In this document: piece after piece, positions 61,164 through 64,000 of the stretch
Position numbering within the stretch: the first letter of the stretch is position 1
Layout of the letters: every line of letters starts with the position of its first letter
Assembly (NCBI RefSeq): GCF_014268655.2
Contig: NZ_JABWQX020000001.1
Location: forward strand, 2,386,001 to 2,450,000
Source: Pseudomonas marvdashtae
GTDB lineage: Bacteria; Pseudomonadota; Gammaproteobacteria; Pseudomonadales; Pseudomonadaceae
Reading direction: 5' to 3'
Length of the DNA stretch: 64,000 nucleotides
Position numbers and translations under genes: made by a program
The notes under the pieces: generated by a model
What the model saw: the letters and a program-made list of their open reading frames with translations, nothing else
The model's database searches: none
Told to the model about the DNA's origin: nothing

Positions 61164-64000
61164 TTAAAGGGACAAGGAGCGACGTTTGGCTTGCATTATC
61201 TGGCTGCGACCGGCCTGCGCCTGGGACTGTTGCCGCTCACGGGCAAAGGCCTGGTCCCAGCTGCCGATGCGCTCGGCCAGCGCCGGCAGCGGCTCGTCCA
61301 GCAGGGTGGGGAGTTGCTCCAGCAGGCACGTCCACAGATGTTGCAGGCGCAACGCACGGCTTTGGTCGAAGTATTCGCCGCGATACTTGAGGGTTGCGGC
61401 GAGGCCCTCGCTGCCATGCACGAGGTCGAGCACCAAGTGAAAGTCGCCCGGTGCCTGGGCCACGTCCAGCGCAGACAACTGCGCGCCGGCAATGGCGGTC
61501 GGGGACACCCGCGACGGTTGATAGTTGAGCTTGACCTGGAACAGCGGTGAGTGACCGGCGCGGCGCTGCGGCGCGAGGGCCGAGACCACCAGGTCGAAAG
61601 GCAGGCCTTGATGGGCGTAGGCCTGGCGCGCTTCATCGCGAACCTGCTCGAGGAAATCGGCCAGGGTCGGTTCGCCGCGCAGGTCACAGCGCAAGGTCAA
61701 CTGGTTGACGAAGAAACCGATGACGTCGTTGTGCTCGGCCAATGGCCGGCCGCTGACGTCGGTGCCCAGCAAAAATTGCGCTTGCCCGCCCAGTTGCTTG
61801 AGCACCAGTTGGTAACTGGCGAGCAGCAGCATGAACAAGGTCATGCCTTGTTCGCGGGCCAATTCAGCCAAGCGCTCGCAGCGGGCCTGGGACACGTTGA
61901 AGTTCAGGCTGTGTTCGCCCGGGGCCGGGCCGCTGCCACCGAGTTCCAGGGTTTGTGGCATGTCGGCCAGGTATCCACGCCAGAAGTCCTGCTCGCTGGC
62001 GATCCGCTGTTCACTCCAGTGCCGGGCTTCCCATTGAGCGAAATCGAGGTATTGCCCCGGCAGCCCGGCGCCCACCGTAGCGGCCAGCTCCGCCAGCAGC
62101 ACTTGCGCCGAGCGTCCGTCGAAGGCGATGTGGTGCAGGGTCAGCAGCAGGTCATGTTGTTGGTCATTTCTGCTGAGCAACTGCGCGCGCAGCAGCGGGC
62201 CGGCTTGCAGATCCACCGGAGTGGCGTGTTCATCGGCCAAACGCTGGCTCAGCGCCTGCTGTTGCTGGGTTTCGTTCCGGTCACGTAAGTCATGCTGGAC
62301 CAGCGCTACAGGCGTGGCTTGCAGCACCTGTTGTTGCGGGCCATCGACGCCGTCGCGGTACACCGTGCGCAACACGCCGTGACGCTCGACCAGCGTGTTC
62401 AGGCGCAGGGAGAGCGTCTCGATGTCCAGTGGACCTTGCAAGCGCAAGTGCAGTACGAGGTTGTGGCGCGTGTCGTCCGGGTTCAGTTGGCGCAGGAACC
62501 ACAGGCGACGCTGGGCGAACGATTGATGCGCCTGGCTGAGGCGGGCCTGCACGGACGCAACCTCGGCTGTTGGCGCCGGTTGATTCAGGAAGCCTTGCAG
62601 GGCGAGCGCCCATTGTCCGAGGGTGGTTTCCCCAAACAACTCATGGGTATCGAGGCTCCAGCCCAGGTCCCGGTGCAGGCGCGCGGCGAAGTCGGCGACG
62701 CCGATGGAATCCAGGCCCTGGCCGATCAGGCTGCGGTCGAAGTCGGCCGAAAAATACGGGTTGACCGCGTGAAGCGTCTGTTCCAACCATTGACGGCAGG
62801 CGATTTGGGCCTGTTGCGGTGTTTCAGTGGCCAGGCGCTTGAGCTGGGCAAGGTCAAGGGCTTCGTCATTCGAGGCCAGGGTCCCACCGCTCTGGGCGAT
62901 GATGCTCAACGTGCCCGCAGCGAGTTGTTTACGCGCGCCTTGACGGGCGATCTTGCCGCTGGTGGTCATCGGGATGGTGCCGGCTTGCACCAGCACGATC
63001 TGGTCGATGCCACAGTCGGCGGCTTCGCGCACGGCGTTTTGCATCGACGCGAACAGCGCCGGGTGATGGGCCGGGTCAACGAATTTGCGCTGCGGCTCGG
63101 CGACGATCACCAGCTTCTCGCGGCCCAGTGCCGGGTCCATTTCCGAGAAAGCGGCGATGCGTCCGGTGCGGATGCCCGGCTCGGCGTCGGTAATGGCGAA
63201 TTCGATGTCGTGGGGATAGAGGTTGCGCCCGTTGAGAATCAACAGGTCCTTGAGCCGCCCGCAGATCACGACCTGGCCTTCGTGCATGAAACCCAGGTCG
63301 CCGGAGCGCAGGTAATGCTCCGATGAGCCGGCGATCCGCGCCTCAAAGGCTTCGCGAGTGGCCTCGGGATTCTTCCAATAGGATTCGGCGTTGCTCGGGC
63401 CCTTGAGCCAGACTTCGCCGATGCGGTCAGGGGCGCAGCGCTCATAGGTCTGCGGGTCGACGATGGCGATGCTGTGCAAGGCTTGCGGGTAGCCGCAGGC
63501 GACGAACTCCACGGCGGCAGCACCGGCCGCCGCCAGCGCCACACGGCCGGTCTCCAGCACGGACTTGTCCAGGCGCAGCACCACCGGCAGCGCGTCGGCC
63601 GGGGTGGCGCTGACGCACAGGGTCGCTTCGGCCTGGCCATAACCGGGGCTGATGGCCAACGGGTTGAGGCCACAGGCGGAAAAACGCTGGACGAACGCTT
63701 CCAGGGTGCCGGGATGGATCGGTTCGGCGCCGTTGATCGCGTGTTTCCAGGCGCTCAGGTCAAGCTGCGCGATCAGGTTGTCGCTGACCACCCGGTTGCA
63801 CAGGGCGTAGGCGAAGTTAGGAGCGAAACTGGCGGTGGCACGGTAGCGACTCAACGCCTGCAACCAGGCCGATGGCGCATTGACGAAGGTCTGGGAAGCC
63901 ATCAGATAACAAGGCATGCCGCTGTAGAGCGGCGCCAGCATGCCGCCGATCAGGCCCATGTCGTGGTACAGCGGCAGCCAGTTGACCATGGCGCCTTGTG
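61164..64000 (-). CDS. Starter protein, fatty-acyl-AMP ligase-ACP-C (N-terminus outside window)
   Basis: Loads a fatty acid and joins it to the first residue. The gene enters from the right edge; the frame is open to base 64000 and the visible part is 945 residues. FAAL motifs: NWLPLYHDMGLIGG, GYGQAEATLCVSA (about 63630), YLRSGDLGFMHEGQVVICGR, LKDLLILNGRNLYPHDIE, and the catalytic Lys region TTSGKIARQ (about 62950). The ACP has GLDSIGVADF (about 62700). A C domain follows (SFAQRRLWFLRQL to the end) with intact HHIAFDG (about 62135), which should form the acyl-amide bond. The protein stops straight after the C domain, so the module is split from its A domain two genes downstream. The chain length cannot be read from the sequence; known corrugatins carry octanoate. 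Confidence 0.94.
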   Translation of the reverse strand, partial: QGAMVNWLPLYHDMGLIGGMLAPLYSGMPCYLMASQTFVNAPSAWLQALSRYRATASFAPNFAYALCNRVVSDNLIAQLDLSAWKHAINGAEPIHPGTLEAFVQRFSACGLNPLAISPGYGQAEATLCVSATPADALPVVLRLDKSVLETGRVALAAAGAAAVEFVACGYPQALHSIAIVDPQTYERCAPDRIGEVWLKGPSNAESYWKNPEATREAFEARIAGSSEHYLRSGDLGFMHEGQVVICGRLKDLLILNGRNLYPHDIEFAITDAEPGIRTGRIAAFSEMDPALGREKLVIVAEPQRKFVDPAHHPALFASMQNAVREAADCGIDQIVLVQAGTIPMTTSGKIARQGARKQLAAGTLSIIAQSGGTLASNDEALDLAQLKRLATETPQQAQIACRQWLEQTLHAVNPYFSADFDRSLIGQGLDSIGVADFAARLHRDLGWSLDTHELFGETTLGQWALALQGFLNQPAPTAEVASVQARLSQAHQSFAQRRLWFLRQLNPDDTRHNLVLHLRLQGPLDIETLSLRLNTLVERHGVLRTVYRDGVDGPQQQVLQATPVALVQHDLRDRNETQQQQALSQRLADEHATPVDLQAGPLLRAQLLSRNDQQHDLLLTLHHIAFDGRSAQVLLAELAATVGAGLPGQYLDFAQWEARHWSEQRIASEQDFWRGYLADMPQTLELGGSGPAPGEHSLNFNVSQARCERLAELAREQGMTLFMLLLASYQLVLKQLGGQAQFLLGTDVSGRPLAEHNDVIGFFVNQLTLRCDLRGEPTLADFLEQVRDEARQAYAHQGLPFDLVVSALAPQRRAGHSPLFQVKLNYQPSRVSPTAIAGAQLSALDVAQAPGDFHLVLDLVHGSEGLAATLKYRGEYFDQSRALRLQHLWTCLLEQLPTLLDEPLPALAERIGSWDQAFARERQQSQAQAGRSQIMQAKRRSLSL

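Overview
The window is a GC-rich chromosomal segment that reads as a fluorescent Pseudomonas, most likely the P. fluorescens complex near the P. corrugata subgroup. This is inferred from the hexuronate genes, REPIN-type intergenic palindromes, RND efflux genes and, above all, a corrugatin-type lipopeptide siderophore assembly line. No rRNA, tRNA, CRISPR array, transposase or integrase was seen.

Left part (1-8.8 kb): the 3' end of an unrecognised gene, an RND efflux operon on the minus strand (periplasmic adaptor then HAE1-family permease, no outer-membrane channel gene in view), and a large plus-strand surface-type protein. That protein has tandem Ig-like beta repeats and a C-terminal beta-propeller whose DNA is clearly more AT-rich.

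Sugar-acid island (8.8-21.6 kb): an aldose 1-epimerase and kdgR on the minus strand, then a divergent plus-strand operon kdgK-manD-rspB-like-MFS-uxuB-uxuA. Two inverted KdgR-type sites flank the divergent promoter. A REPIN separates this operon from a GntR regulator and a second minus-strand operon (RspB-like dehydrogenase, then a UxaA-family dehydratase) with two tandem candidate GntR operators upstream. Together these genes would import hexuronates or aldonates, convert them to 2-keto-3-deoxygluconate and phosphorylate it. Two unrelated mannonate dehydratases sit in one operon, and no uronate isomerase is present.

Signalling and amino-acid genes (21.6-25.6 kb): a PAS-GGDEF diguanylate cyclase joined to a receiver-CheC protein, an AraC regulator, and a divergent threonine/serine dehydratase ending at a strong hairpin.

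Siderophore region (25.6-64 kb, continuing past the right edge): a YddA/SbmA-like ABC protein and a FhuF-type ferric reductase diverge from a Fur-box-like palindrome. A PvdE-like exporter follows, then four NRPS genes, one TauD/SyrP-like hydroxylase and a fatty-acyl-AMP ligase protein, all on the minus strand and transcribed right to left. In biosynthetic order: FAAL-ACP-C / hydroxylase / I-A-T / C-A-T-C-A-T-C-A-T-C-A-T-E / C-A-T-(E-like)-C-A-T-C / I-A-T-TE, where I is a condensation-like domain without the catalytic histidines. There are eight A domains and eight intact C domains, so the predicted product is an acylated octapeptide: acyl-His*-Dab-X-Ser-D-Ser-Asp*-Dab-His* (* = likely beta-hydroxylated). 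This fits the corrugatin/ornicorrugatin/histicorrugatin family. The most interesting points are the I domains at repeated protein junctions, an E-like domain with a lost catalytic His after the Asp module, an unassigned third module, a recently homogenised pair of Ser modules, and an apparent frameshift at the start of fhuF.
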